Source: Paenibacillus sediminis (GTDB lineage Bacteria; Bacillota; Bacilli; Paenibacillales; Paenibacillaceae). Taken from it: a DNA stretch of 64,000 bases. The notes under the pieces are model-generated. The model did not search any database, was not told where the DNA came from, and saw only the letters and a program-made list of their open reading frames with translations. The DNA lies in NCBI RefSeq assembly GCF_017873765.1, contig NZ_JAGGKP010000001.1:682001-746000 (forward strand). The letters are read 5' to 3'. Positions within the stretch are counted from its first letter, which is position 1; each line of letters opens with the position of its first letter. Below, piece by piece: positions 45,801-54,639 of this stretch. A program made the translations under genes and the position numbers.

Positions 45801-46540
45801 ATGAATTGAAGGCAGCCGAGCTTATTGCTCAGCTAAAAAATACGGATCTGAGCCGGACAATCGATCGCGAGCTGAGTGAGTTGTTATTCCATGTTCGGCA
45901 GCGGCTTCGTTTTCAAATGGGAGATTTAGTGCAGGATTCGTTCCATCCTTCTATCTTAAGGGAAGATGCCGGTGATCTGAAAAAAATATTTATCGCCAGC
46001 GGACGGGAATTGATACGGAAGCTGTCAATTGAACTTAGACAGGAACTGCTTGCAACAACTCTCCGTATGGAGCGATCGACCGATCGCAAGCTCAGCGAAT
46101 GCTTTACCGAATGTGCTGATAAAATCGCTGAATTGTCAGAGAGCCTCATGGTATCGCAACCAGAATCCTATGATTGGACTACTCCAGAGCTTAACGAGGT
46201 TCATTTGCCGAGTCCTGTTGATTTCAAGACATTGTGGCCTCTGTTTAAAAATGCGAAAGCCTTCTTTGAAGGCGATGGAAAAAAACGACTGCGCGAAGCG
46301 TTGGAAGGTCCTCTGAATGAAGCGGTCGAACGAGCGGTTCATGATGTGAAGCAGCCGCTTCTTACGTTTTATATAGAAGGAAGCCGTAAGCGTCTCATGA
46401 GGCTAGGTGATCAAGCCTTAGAACAATTGAATGAGAGCATTCAAGGGATTCGATCTTCCTTACAAATGTCTGAACGGACGGAAGAGTGGGTTCATCTTTC
46501 AGAGGAATTGGCTCAGATGGAAGTGGAAATAACGGCTTAA
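42854..46540 (+). CDS. dynA: DynA-like bacterial dynamin with two fused GTPase heads
   Basis: About 1228 residues, close to the size of Bacillus DynA. Head 1 has the P-loop GHFSAGKSS (61-69) and a DTPGVDST switch. Head 2 has GAFSAGKSS (648-656) and DTPGADSI. Helical stalk regions follow each head. DynA-type proteins tether and fuse membranes and help protect the cell envelope. An Ala/Pro-rich linker of GC-rich DNA separates the halves (see 44280-44850). The start is uncertain: ATG 42854, 42863 and 42872 or GTG 42878, the last being seven bases after GGAGGG. A weak terminator follows. Confidence 0.9.
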   Translation: MQRMEGMNVQTVTTNASTSIDTILHRLEQQFIHFGDLSSAEKMRDLLHKQLSGELTIAFCGHFSAGKSSLINQLCVKKVLPSSPVPTSANVVAIRNGSPRAMITAAIKNEDGSSSSHTHRIEVSLDELEQYCRNGNNYTYIEVWDELPFLGGNGVLLDTPGVDSTDAAHGMATNSALHLADAVFYVMDYNHVQSETNLAFAKQLSEWGKPIYMIVNQIDKHREQELSFALYKEEVERSFEAWQVRPAGIIYVSVKQPEHAFNEWYKMKKLIAGLLAKRTELVNHSLYCSAYYTVQEHLKQYEENLQDELERLLEQMGGEEGAVRLKQQLDSIQQEFERLDRLIETERQRFQSSLDRLLENAHIMPAELRDAAHQYLESAQANFKVGFLFAGSKTEEEKRRRLNLFEQKLKEQVNAQMDIHVRNLLVKWGKELEIWGDEDENRLDEELPVMDIELITSLVNPNAVISNTYTLNYTAELRAAIMARYRRAALALADGLLAAFAPRVTAARQHLAAQQASLHAQQTAATRYAALKREAAERAASLQAGLTARPTLTPGILPQVSDEEPPPQPVASEAAAPAPAPAAASRQRTALSPLAASGRRQRLYVAAARLERAAGLLAPYPAMTAVVRGLRSRAAELAGGRFTVALFGAFSAGKSSFANALLGANVLPVSPHPTTAAINRIMAPEGEYAHGSASVKMKSREALFEDIAYSFSILELGDFKEGSWLQSVKELRPEKIHPAGRAHYSFLKAAADGWEQAESLLGESFVVDIQAYRSFVAEENKSCFVKQIDLYYSCDLTEQGIVLVDTPGADSIHARHTGVTFSYMKNADAIVFVTYYNHAFSQADRSFLMQLGRVKGSFALDKMFFIVNAADLASSKEELADVTEHVRTNLALSGIHSPQIFPLSSIGALDAKLANDEDKLKESGLYTFEERFASFAEEDLAGLAASAAAKDVLLARHRVDEWIRTAQQGQLEKEAQLQKLQSDELKAAELIAQLKNTDLSRTIDRELSELLFHVRQRLRFQMGDLVQDSFHPSILREDAGDLKKIFIASGRELIRKLSIELRQELLATTLRMERSTDRKLSECFTECADKIAELSESLMVSQPESYDWTTPELNEVHLPSPVDFKTLWPLFKNAKAFFEGDGKKRLREALEGPLNEAVERAVHDVKQPLLTFYIEGSRKRLMRLGDQALEQLNESIQGIRSSLQMSERTEEWVHLSEELAQMEVEITA
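44280..44850 (+). other. GC-rich island inside dynA
   Basis: A stretch of about 570 bases with very different composition. Line 44581-44640 has 49 G/C of 60, against 24 of 60 in line 43501-43560 of the same gene. It codes for an Ala-, Arg- and Pro-rich coiled or disordered linker (about residues 475-620) and the start of head 2, including its P-loop. The reading frame stays open throughout. Confidence 0.85.
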
Positions 46541-46649
46541 TTGGAATTTACAAACGTTTTCATATCCATCATAGGAAAATAAAGGATTATTAAATATTTC
46601 AAAATAATCACTCGATTCGTTTAGAGTAATGCCTAATGATCGTAAAATG

Positions 46650-46680
46650 AGGGGATATCTGGTCGATTATCCCCTTTGCT
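46650..46680 (+). terminator. possible terminator after dynA
   Basis: AGGGGATA pairs with TATCCCCT around a ten-base loop, followed by a weak T-run (TTTGCTGTTG). The tail is poor, so this is only probable. Confidence 0.45.
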
Positions 46681-46753
46681 GTTGTCAATGCAGGGTGATA
46701 AACTTCTTAAATGTTCCACATTTTGAGGGTAAACGGTGAATAGGAGGAATTAC

Positions 46754-48520
46754 ATGAATGTACTGAGGCAACTGCAGCGCTACTACAAGGAGAAGATGAG
46801 CTTCTTGTTATTATCCGTTCTCTGTCTCGCAGCCGCTACTGCGCTTGGGCTTGTATACCCTAACTTACTTCGGAAACTTATTGACGAAGTCATCGTTCCA
46901 AAGCAGTTTGATACTCTACCAGTTCTAGCACTCACTCTCATTGCCGTAGTCATTCTGAAAGCAGGGCTTCTGTTTTTACATGGATTTTTCGGCGGACGGC
47001 TCGGGAACTATTTGGCGTACCGACTGCGAAATGCATGTTATGAAAAATTGCAGTTTCTCTCGTTCCGTTACTATGACACAGCAAAAACTGGGGATTTAAT
47101 GTCACGCTTGACCGGGGATTTGGAAGCGATTCGAAATTTCATAGGATTTGGATTCGCCCAATTATTAAATTTGTTCTTTATGGTACTGTTTGGCTCCATG
47201 ATGATGATGTCCATCAATTGGCAGTTAACGCTAATTTCATTAATTACGATTCCCATACTGACTTTCGTCGCTCTCCGCTTCGAGTCTAAAATCCATCCCG
47301 CATTCCAAGAGATGAGACTCGCACTCAGCTCCTTAACGACTGCAGTGCAGGAGAACATTACAGGTGTGCGAACGGTAAAATCATTTGCGAGAGAACCGTT
47401 TGAAGTTGATAAGTTCGCTCTTCGTAACGGAAGGTATCAGGAGAACCAAGTGAATGCGGCTGCTTTATGGGCTCGGTATTTTCCTTTTATGGAACTGCTC
47501 GCATCTGCTTGTATCATCATTCTGTTAGGCGTTGGCGGAACACTCGTTATTCGGAAAGCGCTTTCTCTTGGAGAACTTGTCGCTTTCTTTAGTCTAATCT
47601 GGTACATTATTAATCCGATGTGGAGTATCGGATTCCATATTAACAACTATACGCAGTCTAAAGCTTCGGGAGAACGTGTCATGGAACTGCTTCAGCAACA
47701 TGTTGATGTTCATGATGAGCCTGAAGCAGTCTTGCTTGAATCGCAAAATGTGAAAGGGCATGTAACATTCGATCATGTTACTTTTGCCTACGGAAATAAA
47801 ATGCCGGCTGTTGTTGATATTCATTTGGATGCCCCTCCAGGAACAGTGATTGGTATTCTTGGCGGCACAGGATCAGGGAAATCGACCATTATCCAACTGT
47901 TAATGCGGGCTTATGATGTGAATCAAGGGGCGATAAAGATCGACGGTATAGATATTCGAAATATTAAGGTGCAAAGTCTTCGCAGTCAAATATCAGCGGT
48001 GTTCCAAGAGACATTTCTGTTCTCATCCAGCATTCGAGGCAATATTGCATACGGCCTTAAAGATGTAAGCATGGATGATGTTATTCGCGCAGCACAGTTA
48101 GCCAAAGCACATGAGTTCATTATGGAGCTCCCGGAAGGCTACGATACCGTAGTCGGTGAACGGGGGATGGGATTGTCCGGAGGGCAAAAGCAGCGGATCG
48201 CTATTGCTCGTGCGCTCCTTAAAAATCCGAAAATTCTCATTCTGGACGATGCTACAAGTGCGGTCGATATGGAAACAGAGCACGAAATTCAAGCAGGCTT
48301 CCAAGAAGTAATGCAGGGCCGGACAACGTTTATTATTGCACACCGGATCTCTTCGCTTCGCCATGCGGATGAAATTCTTGTTCTAAATGAAGGCCGCATT
48401 GTGCAAAGGGGAACTCATGAACAATTAACGAATATTCCTGGGCCTTATCAAGATGTATACCGTATACAATATGCGGATCATTTGACCCGTGTTTCGGGTA
48501 AGGCAGGAGGGCAGGTGTAA
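46754..48520 (+). CDS. ABC exporter subunit with a degenerate catalytic site
   Basis: 588 residues: an N-terminal six-helix ABC transmembrane domain (about 1-320) and a C-terminal ATPase (about 340-575). Walker A is GGTGSGKST, the signature LSGGQKQR, and Walker B ILILDDATSAVD, in which the catalytic Glu is Asp. The H-loop is IIAHR. The partner gene follows at once. This resembles heterodimeric multidrug exporters of the BmrC/YheI type, where one site is degenerate. ATG 46754 is six bases after AGGAGG; a GTG further upstream has no site. Confidence 0.9.
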   Translation: MNVLRQLQRYYKEKMSFLLLSVLCLAAATALGLVYPNLLRKLIDEVIVPKQFDTLPVLALTLIAVVILKAGLLFLHGFFGGRLGNYLAYRLRNACYEKLQFLSFRYYDTAKTGDLMSRLTGDLEAIRNFIGFGFAQLLNLFFMVLFGSMMMMSINWQLTLISLITIPILTFVALRFESKIHPAFQEMRLALSSLTTAVQENITGVRTVKSFAREPFEVDKFALRNGRYQENQVNAAALWARYFPFMELLASACIIILLGVGGTLVIRKALSLGELVAFFSLIWYIINPMWSIGFHINNYTQSKASGERVMELLQQHVDVHDEPEAVLLESQNVKGHVTFDHVTFAYGNKMPAVVDIHLDAPPGTVIGILGGTGSGKSTIIQLLMRAYDVNQGAIKIDGIDIRNIKVQSLRSQISAVFQETFLFSSSIRGNIAYGLKDVSMDDVIRAAQLAKAHEFIMELPEGYDTVVGERGMGLSGGQKQRIAIARALLKNPKILILDDATSAVDMETEHEIQAGFQEVMQGRTTFIIAHRISSLRHADEILVLNEGRIVQRGTHEQLTNIPGPYQDVYRIQYADHLTRVSGKAGGQV

Positions 48521-48522
48521 TC

Positions 48523-50376
48523 ATGAGCACTGAAGTTGTAATCGAGAAAGAGCCCAAGAGTAAACATAAGTCCTCTATTAAAACGGAGGATCGATTCGTA
48601 TATCAGGATGACGAAGTCATTGATAAAGAGTTTAACTGGGGGCAATTTAGACGGTTATTTAGTTATATGAAGCCTTATAGCAGACAGCTACTTCCTAAAG
48701 TTCTAGGTGTCATGATAATAGCGACGATCACAAAGCTGACAGTTCCGTATTTGACGAGTATGGCTATCGATAAAGCGATTAGTCCAGCCTTGTCAGAACC
48801 TAGCTTGAAACTGCTCTATATGATCACAGCGGCCGCCCTGATCCTTTATATCATTCAATGGGCAGCAGGTACGTACCGAATCAAATATACAAATATTATT
48901 GGACAACGCGTCATCTATGATTTACGTGCAGATTTGTTCAAGCACATTCAGAAGCTGTCCTTTTCATTCTTTGATAAAAGACCTGCAGGTTCTGTACTGG
49001 TTCGTGTGACGAATGATGTAAACTCATTGCAAGATTTGTTCACGAACGGTGTCGTCAACATGCTTATTGACTGTATTCAGTTAATAGGAATTGTGATCAT
49101 CTTACTGTTGATTAACTGGAAGCTGGGTCTTGCGGTCATGTTGACTGTGCCAGTGATGTTCTTTATTTCTACAAAGCTGCGGAGAACGATCCGGATTGCT
49201 TGGCAAGATGTACGTGCGAAGAACTCGCGCATTAACTCCCATTTGAATGAATCCATTCAAGGGATTCGTGTTACACAAGCGTTTACGCAAGAACAAGAAA
49301 ATATGAAATACTTTGACTTGATGAACATGACGAGCAAGAGATCTTGGGATAAAGCATCCGCTATGAACCAAACATTTGGTCCTTTGATTGAAGTTACCGG
49401 GGGGATTGGAACATTTATTTTGTTCTGGTACGGAGCTTATTTAATTCAGACAGGTGAAGTGACCATCGGTTTGCTCGTAGCATTTACAAACTATGTAGGC
49501 AATTTCTGGGACCCCATTAACAGACTGGGTCAAATGTACAATCAGCTCCTCGTTGCGATGGCTTCCTCTGAGCGGATTTTTGAGTATATGGATGAGAAGC
49601 CGAAGGTCGTTGATCAACCGGGAGCTGCCGAGTTGCCGCAAATCAAGGGTGATATTCAGTTTGAAAATGTTGTGTTCGAATACGAGAAGAATCGTCCTGC
49701 TTTAAAAGGTATAAACTTGCAAGTCGAAGCGGGTCAATCGATCGCTCTTGTCGGACATACGGGTTCAGGGAAAAGTACGATCATTAATTTGCTCAGCCGT
49801 TTTTATGATATAACGGACGGGCGAATTACGATTGACGGATACGATATTCGTGATGTTACGGTACAGAGCCTTCGCAGTCAGATTGGGATTGTGCTTCAGG
49901 ATACATTTATTTTCTCGGGTACGATTCGTGATAATATTCGGTTCGGTCGTCTAGATGCCACTGATGAAGAGATTGAGGCCGTAGCCAAAGCCGTTCATGC
50001 GCATGATTTTATCATTCATCTTCCTAATGGTTACGATACGGAAGTTGAAGAGCGAGGAAATGCGCTGTCTATGGGTCAACGTCAGTTGTTGTCATTCGCG
50101 CGGGCACTTCTTGCAGACCCCCGTATATTGATCTTAGACGAAGCTACAGCGAGCATTGATACTGAGACAGAGCTTAAAATTCAGGAAGCGCTGCAGGTGC
50201 TGCTTAAGGGGAGAACATCATTTATCGTGGCACATCGTCTGTCGACGATTCGTAATGCTAACCGCATCGTTGTTCTGGATCACGGAGAGATTAAAGAAGA
50301 AGGTAATCATGAGCAGCTATTGCAGAAGCAAGGAATCTATTACGGCTTGATTGAAGCTCAGTTCCGTTTTCTGTAA
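48523..50376 (+). CDS. ABC exporter subunit, partner with intact catalytic Glu
   Basis: 617 residues with the same fusion of six-helix domain and ATPase. Walker A is GHTGSGKST, the signature is LSMGQRQL (third residue Met instead of Gly), and Walker B is ILILDEATASID with the catalytic Glu. An N-terminal extension of about 35 residues is charged. As the partner of the previous gene (two bases between them), it matches the BmrD/YheH role. The heterodimer would have one competent and one weakened ATP site. Substrates cannot be read from the sequence. Confidence 0.9.
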   Translation: MSTEVVIEKEPKSKHKSSIKTEDRFVYQDDEVIDKEFNWGQFRRLFSYMKPYSRQLLPKVLGVMIIATITKLTVPYLTSMAIDKAISPALSEPSLKLLYMITAAALILYIIQWAAGTYRIKYTNIIGQRVIYDLRADLFKHIQKLSFSFFDKRPAGSVLVRVTNDVNSLQDLFTNGVVNMLIDCIQLIGIVIILLLINWKLGLAVMLTVPVMFFISTKLRRTIRIAWQDVRAKNSRINSHLNESIQGIRVTQAFTQEQENMKYFDLMNMTSKRSWDKASAMNQTFGPLIEVTGGIGTFILFWYGAYLIQTGEVTIGLLVAFTNYVGNFWDPINRLGQMYNQLLVAMASSERIFEYMDEKPKVVDQPGAAELPQIKGDIQFENVVFEYEKNRPALKGINLQVEAGQSIALVGHTGSGKSTIINLLSRFYDITDGRITIDGYDIRDVTVQSLRSQIGIVLQDTFIFSGTIRDNIRFGRLDATDEEIEAVAKAVHAHDFIIHLPNGYDTEVEERGNALSMGQRQLLSFARALLADPRILILDEATASIDTETELKIQEALQVLLKGRTSFIVAHRLSTIRNANRIVVLDHGEIKEEGNHEQLLQKQGIYYGLIEAQFRFL

Positions 50377-50529
50377 GCATAAGTTCCGGTATTTGTAATA
50401 TATTTGTGACTTTAAACGATTTGTCACGGATTTTTCATATTTCCCTCGTAACCCGCTATTGTAATCGCTGTGTAAAAACACGAAAATAGAGTTGTAGATT
50501 GTCATACTCATCAGGGGGGATATTTGAAA

Positions 50530-50583
50530 ATGTCAAATAGAGTCGCAGAACTGCTTCAAGTGAGGTACTGTGATGGGAATTAG
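50530..50583 (+). other. 17-codon upstream ORF overlapping the GNAT start
   Basis: ATG 50530 to TAG 50581-50583, with GGGGGGAT upstream. The peptide begins MSNRVAELLQVRY, a phrase similar to the start of nitronate monooxygenase-like proteins. It could be a decayed gene start or a coupling leader; nothing more supports either. Confidence 0.3.
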
Positions 50584-51034
50584 TGTAGAAGCTCCGGTAT
50601 TGGTCGTCCGTAAGTCTCAAAGTGAAGACGTGGAGTCACTTACACAGCTTATGCGCGAGCTGAAGTATCCTACTACGCTGAACGTTATGCGTGAGCAGAT
50701 GGAACTGATCGCACATGATCCCATGTATTGTACTTTCGTTGCAGAGTTGGACGGTAAAGTCGTTGGCATGATTAGCTTACGTCATATTACATCACGCGTC
50801 CTGCCAGATTCTACTGCGCAAATTACGTCGCTTGTCATTTTTGAACCACAAAGAAGAATGGGTATTGGCAAACGTCTTATCGCTCAAGCAGAGGCGTGGG
50901 CAGCCGAACGAGGATGTTCTGAGCTGTTCGTAGCCAGCAGAAGCAGCCGGGAGAAGAATTCCCCTGCATATGCTTTTTATGAGCGCGTGGGATTCGAATT
51001 CAACAGATATCGATTTATTAAAACGATGAAGTAA
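50573..51034 (+). CDS. GNAT-family N-acetyltransferase
   Basis: 153 residues of the GNAT fold. The acetyl-CoA motif is in EPQRRMGIGKRLIAQAEAWA (R/Q-x-x-G-x-G/A) and the C-terminal strand is FYERVGFEFNRYRFIK. A conserved EDVESLTQLMRELKYP helix precedes. The acceptor (amine, peptide or drug) cannot be told. ATG 50573 is seven bases after TGAGG; GTG 50570 is adjacent. The terminator downstream makes it monocistronic. Confidence 0.85.
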   Translation: MGISVEAPVLVVRKSQSEDVESLTQLMRELKYPTTLNVMREQMELIAHDPMYCTFVAELDGKVVGMISLRHITSRVLPDSTAQITSLVIFEPQRRMGIGKRLIAQAEAWAAERGCSELFVASRSSREKNSPAYAFYERVGFEFNRYRFIKTMK

Positions 51035-51053
51035 TTGAATGAAATTTCACATG

Positions 51054-51090
51054 ACCTCACCCCGAGTTGAATGGGCGTGAGGTATTTTAT
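51054..51090 (+). terminator. terminator after GNAT
   Basis: ACCTCAC pairs with GTGAGGT, with partial inner pairing CCC/GGG, followed by ATTTTATTAT. Confidence 0.65.
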
Positions 51091-51107
51091 TATGGCGGCT
51101 GTAATGG

Positions 51108-51136
51108 TTTACATTTAAGAGATGATGGGATAAAAT
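51108..51136 (+). promoter_or_regulatory. sigma-A type promoter for the sensor operon
   Basis: The -35 is TTTACA (51108-51113) and the -10 is TAAAAT (51131-51136), with a 17-base spacer. It is 45 bases before the response regulator start. Confidence 0.65.
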
Positions 51137-51180
51137 ACGTGCATAAATAGGAAAAGAAGTACGAGGGATGAACTAATTCT

Positions 51181-52824
51181 ATGTATAAATTAATTCTGGT
51201 AGAGGACGAAGAGCACGTTAGGGAAGGACTATTAGAAGAAATCGACTGGAATCAATATGGTTTTGAAGTTGTTGATAACGCCGAGAACGGGAAGGAAGCT
51301 GTTGAAATGATCGACAAGCTGCTTCCAGATGTCGTCGTAACAGATATTCAAATGCCCTTTATGAATGGACTTCAGCTATCCGAATGGATCAGAGACAACT
51401 ATCCGATGACCAAAATTATTATCCTTACTGGATATGATGAATTTGAGTACGCTCAGAAAGCAATTCGTCTCCAAATTGATGAATATGTTTTGAAACCGTT
51501 CTCATCCGATGAATTTATTCATATTTTGACGAAAGTGAAGCGTCAGCTGGACGATGAAGTGGCAGATAAGGAAAATGTTCTCACTTTAAGTGAGCATTAT
51601 CGGAAAAGTCTCCCTGTGCTGCAGGGCGTTTTTTTATCATCTCTGGTCACTAGTAAATTGCCTGCACGTGAAATACATGAGAAAAGCAGTCTCTATCATA
51701 TAGACCTAAATGGAACCGGTTTCATGGTCTCAGTCATTAATATTGATGTGGTGAGGCCAGAAATGCCAAACAACATAGCTGCCTCATCAACGCTGAGAGA
51801 AACGGGAGAAACTCAGCTCCAAATGTTCGCGGTTCTCAATATTGCCGAAGAAATTGTCCATAAGCATTCGCTTGGGAAAGTGTTCATACATGGGGACCAT
51901 TTAATCGTGCTTACGATTAGTCAAGATCAGGACCAGGAACTCGTCAGTCAGCGCACGCTTGAAGTGCTAGAAGAGATTCGGCAAAGCGTCGAGAAATATT
52001 TGAAGCTGACCGTTACGATTGGTGCGGGGGCGGTCTGTGACACGATTGAGCACATTAATGAGTCGTATAATAATGCCATTCAAGCGCTTGATTATCGCCT
52101 TATTATTGGGAACAACAAGGTCATTTGGATTGATGACGTTGAGACGAGAAGATGCGATACCATTTCTTTCGATCAGCTACAGGAACAATCCCTCATTCGC
52201 AGTTTGAAAGTAGGTACCGTACAAGAAGCAACGGAAATGATAGACAGCTTATTTGCAGGCCTTGAACAGCTGCCTGTATCGATACAAGACTTTCAAATTT
52301 ATTTGCTCGAAATATTAACTGCCATCATTAAAGTAGCGAAAGAAATGAACGTCGAGCTCGACGAGATGTTTGGAACGAATATTTTACCTTTTGCCGAAAT
52401 TTATAAATTTAACAATCCTCAAGAAGCTAAGCAATGGATACTAACGGTCTGCACGAAACTTATGAACAATATTGCGACAGACCGTCAATCGAGCTATAAG
52501 AAATTGGTCGAAGAAGCGATCGCGTATATGAAAGCGCATTATCAAGACAGCGACATTTCCATTAGTAAAGTGTGCAAACATCTCCATATCAGCGCAGGTT
52601 ATTTCAGTAATATTTTCAAAAAAGAAGCGAAGACCACTTTTGTCAACTATTTGATGCAAATTCGAATGGAAGCGGCAAAGGATATGCTGCGTAGCACCGA
52701 TATGAAGACATTTGAAATCGCTGAGCAAATCGGCTTCTCTGATCCTAACTATTTCAGTTTTTGCTTTCGCAAAAAATTTGGGATCTCTCCGAAAGAATAC
52801 AGGAATAGTGCTAGAGGAGTGTAA
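51181..52824 (+). CDS. YesN-type AraC response regulator
   Basis: 547 residues. An N-terminal receiver domain (about 1-120; LVEDEEHVREG, phospho-acceptor Asp55 in VVTDIQMPFMNG, K-P in VLKPFSSDEF) is followed by a middle region of unknown fold. A C-terminal AraC DNA-binding domain (about 440-547) holds two helix-turn-helix units and the signature FEIAEQIGFSDPNYFSFCFRKKFG. It works with the kinase encoded next and would activate sugar-uptake genes. GAGGGATG lies upstream of ATG 51181 at a long spacing. Confidence 0.93.
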   Translation: MYKLILVEDEEHVREGLLEEIDWNQYGFEVVDNAENGKEAVEMIDKLLPDVVVTDIQMPFMNGLQLSEWIRDNYPMTKIIILTGYDEFEYAQKAIRLQIDEYVLKPFSSDEFIHILTKVKRQLDDEVADKENVLTLSEHYRKSLPVLQGVFLSSLVTSKLPAREIHEKSSLYHIDLNGTGFMVSVINIDVVRPEMPNNIAASSTLRETGETQLQMFAVLNIAEEIVHKHSLGKVFIHGDHLIVLTISQDQDQELVSQRTLEVLEEIRQSVEKYLKLTVTIGAGAVCDTIEHINESYNNAIQALDYRLIIGNNKVIWIDDVETRRCDTISFDQLQEQSLIRSLKVGTVQEATEMIDSLFAGLEQLPVSIQDFQIYLLEILTAIIKVAKEMNVELDEMFGTNILPFAEIYKFNNPQEAKQWILTVCTKLMNNIATDRQSSYKKLVEEAIAYMKAHYQDSDISISKVCKHLHISAGYFSNIFKKEAKTTFVNYLMQIRMEAAKDMLRSTDMKTFEIAEQIGFSDPNYFSFCFRKKFGISPKEYRNSARGV

Positions 52825-52827
52825 AGA

Positions 52828-54639
52828 TTGAACAAAGCTGAACCATGTTCTCCAACCCGCCGGCTTAGAATGCTGATTGCTCAAGTGATGAATCGTATTC
52901 GTCTAAGAAGCATTCAATTTATTATTACGATATCTTTTATGGTCATCACGATTTTAGTTGTCCTTATCGTAAGTTTGATGCTATACAATAAATTTTCGAA
53001 GACAGCAGAAGAGAATGCTTATTTGAATATTCAACAAATTATTGAACAGGTTAACTCCAATCTTGAAAACTATGTAAACGGCATGATCGATATTTATGAA
53101 GTGGTTGAAGACCAAATCGACAAAAGTCCGACGATTTCAAGTCCGATATTAGCGGAACAGCTGCGTGCTATTCTGAAATCAAGAGAAGATTTGAAGTCGA
53201 TTGCCTTGTATACTCGCAAGGGCGATCTCGTGCTCAATATTCCTTCATTAATGATGCGCAAAAATACGAGACTCGAGCAGCAGAGTTGGTTCGAAGCAGC
53301 CATCCAAAGACCTAAAGAGCTTACATTTTCTTCACCTCATATCGAGAATTTATTCAAAGGTCAGTATTCCTGGGTTGTATCGCAGAGCAGACAGATCAAA
53401 TATGCCGATAAGAGCGGACGTAAGCAGGATGGAGTGCTGCTCGTCGATGTCAACTTTAAGACGATCGATGAGATTAGTAAGAAGGTTAGCTTAGGGAAGA
53501 AAGGCTATATCTATATCATTGATTCCCTTGGCAATATTGTATACCATCCGCAGCAGCAGCTCATTTACGCGGGACTGAAATATGAGAATCTAGAGCAAGT
53601 TCTGTCGTATTCATACGGCAGCTATGTCGACCATTCAACAGGTGAGTCTCGGCTTATTACGATAAAAACGGTTGAACCGATCGGCTGGAAAGTCGTTGGT
53701 GTCGCTTACACAGATGAGATCCTTACAACAAAGCAAGATTTGAATCAATTTATTTTTTGGGTTCTGGTTGTCGTAATATTGCTTGTATTACTCATCTCTA
53801 TCTATATGTCTGCGAAAATATCAAGACCGATTAAGATGCTAGAAAAATCGGTTAAGAAGGTAGAGCAAGGTGACTTTAATACGAGGATTAACGTAAAAGG
53901 CGCCTATGAAGTGGAACAATTATCTCATCAGTTCAACCTTATGATTGGTAGAATCGGTCAGTTGATGGATCAAATTATTTATGAGCAAGAAGCGAAGAGG
54001 AAAAGTGAGCTGGATGTGCTGCAATCGCAAATAAATCCTCACTTTCTGTACAACACCCTAAATTCTGTTATTCGCTTTGCGCAGCGTGAGAAGAAGGAAG
54101 AAGTCATTACGATGATTAATTCGCTTTCTAAATTTTTCCGAATTAGTTTAAGTAAAGGGAAGAACATTATTACGGTTCAAGATGAGCTTGAGCATGTTCG
54201 TAACTACTTAGTCATCCAAAACATGCGCTACAAAAATAAATTTCAATATAAGATTGAAGCCGAAGAGAAGGCTCTTTCCTGCTTGACGCTCAAGCTGATA
54301 CTTCAGCCCATCGTGGAAAATGCAATCGTTCATGGCATTGAGATGATGGCAGATGAAGGCTTTATTCATATTTCGGTCAATATTGTGGGAGATAAGCTGC
54401 TATTTCAAGTGACCGATAATGGCCTTGGTATGAGTGAGGAGACGATGCAGCAACTATTAACCGGACATTTAAAGAGTGAGCATGGTTCAAGCGTCGGCGT
54501 AAAAAATGTGCATGAACGCATTCGTCTCTATTACGGTGATGAGTATGGTTTGCAGTTTGAAAGCGAGCTGGAAGAAGGGACGACGGTCTGTATTTGGATC
54601 CCGGCTGTATATGAAGATGAAGGAGGAGGGGTGACGTGA
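52828..54639 (+). CDS. YesM-type sensor histidine kinase
   Basis: 603 residues. Two membrane segments (about 30-53 and 310-330) enclose a large outer Cache-type sensor domain. A HAMP domain (SAKISRPIKMLEKSVKKVEQG) precedes the His-kinase dimerisation region, with His405 in LQSQINPHFLYNTLNSV. The C-terminal HATPase_c domain has LQPIVENAIVHGIE and VTDNGLGMSE. Start is TTG 52828, six bases after GGAGTG, four bases after the response regulator stop. It overlaps the binding-protein gene by four bases (GTGA). Confidence 0.93.
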   Translation: MNKAEPCSPTRRLRMLIAQVMNRIRLRSIQFIITISFMVITILVVLIVSLMLYNKFSKTAEENAYLNIQQIIEQVNSNLENYVNGMIDIYEVVEDQIDKSPTISSPILAEQLRAILKSREDLKSIALYTRKGDLVLNIPSLMMRKNTRLEQQSWFEAAIQRPKELTFSSPHIENLFKGQYSWVVSQSRQIKYADKSGRKQDGVLLVDVNFKTIDEISKKVSLGKKGYIYIIDSLGNIVYHPQQQLIYAGLKYENLEQVLSYSYGSYVDHSTGESRLITIKTVEPIGWKVVGVAYTDEILTTKQDLNQFIFWVLVVVILLVLLISIYMSAKISRPIKMLEKSVKKVEQGDFNTRINVKGAYEVEQLSHQFNLMIGRIGQLMDQIIYEQEAKRKSELDVLQSQINPHFLYNTLNSVIRFAQREKKEEVITMINSLSKFFRISLSKGKNIITVQDELEHVRNYLVIQNMRYKNKFQYKIEAEEKALSCLTLKLILQPIVENAIVHGIEMMADEGFIHISVNIVGDKLLFQVTDNGLGMSEETMQQLLTGHLKSEHGSSVGVKNVHERIRLYYGDEYGLQFESELEEGTTVCIWIPAVYEDEGGGVT

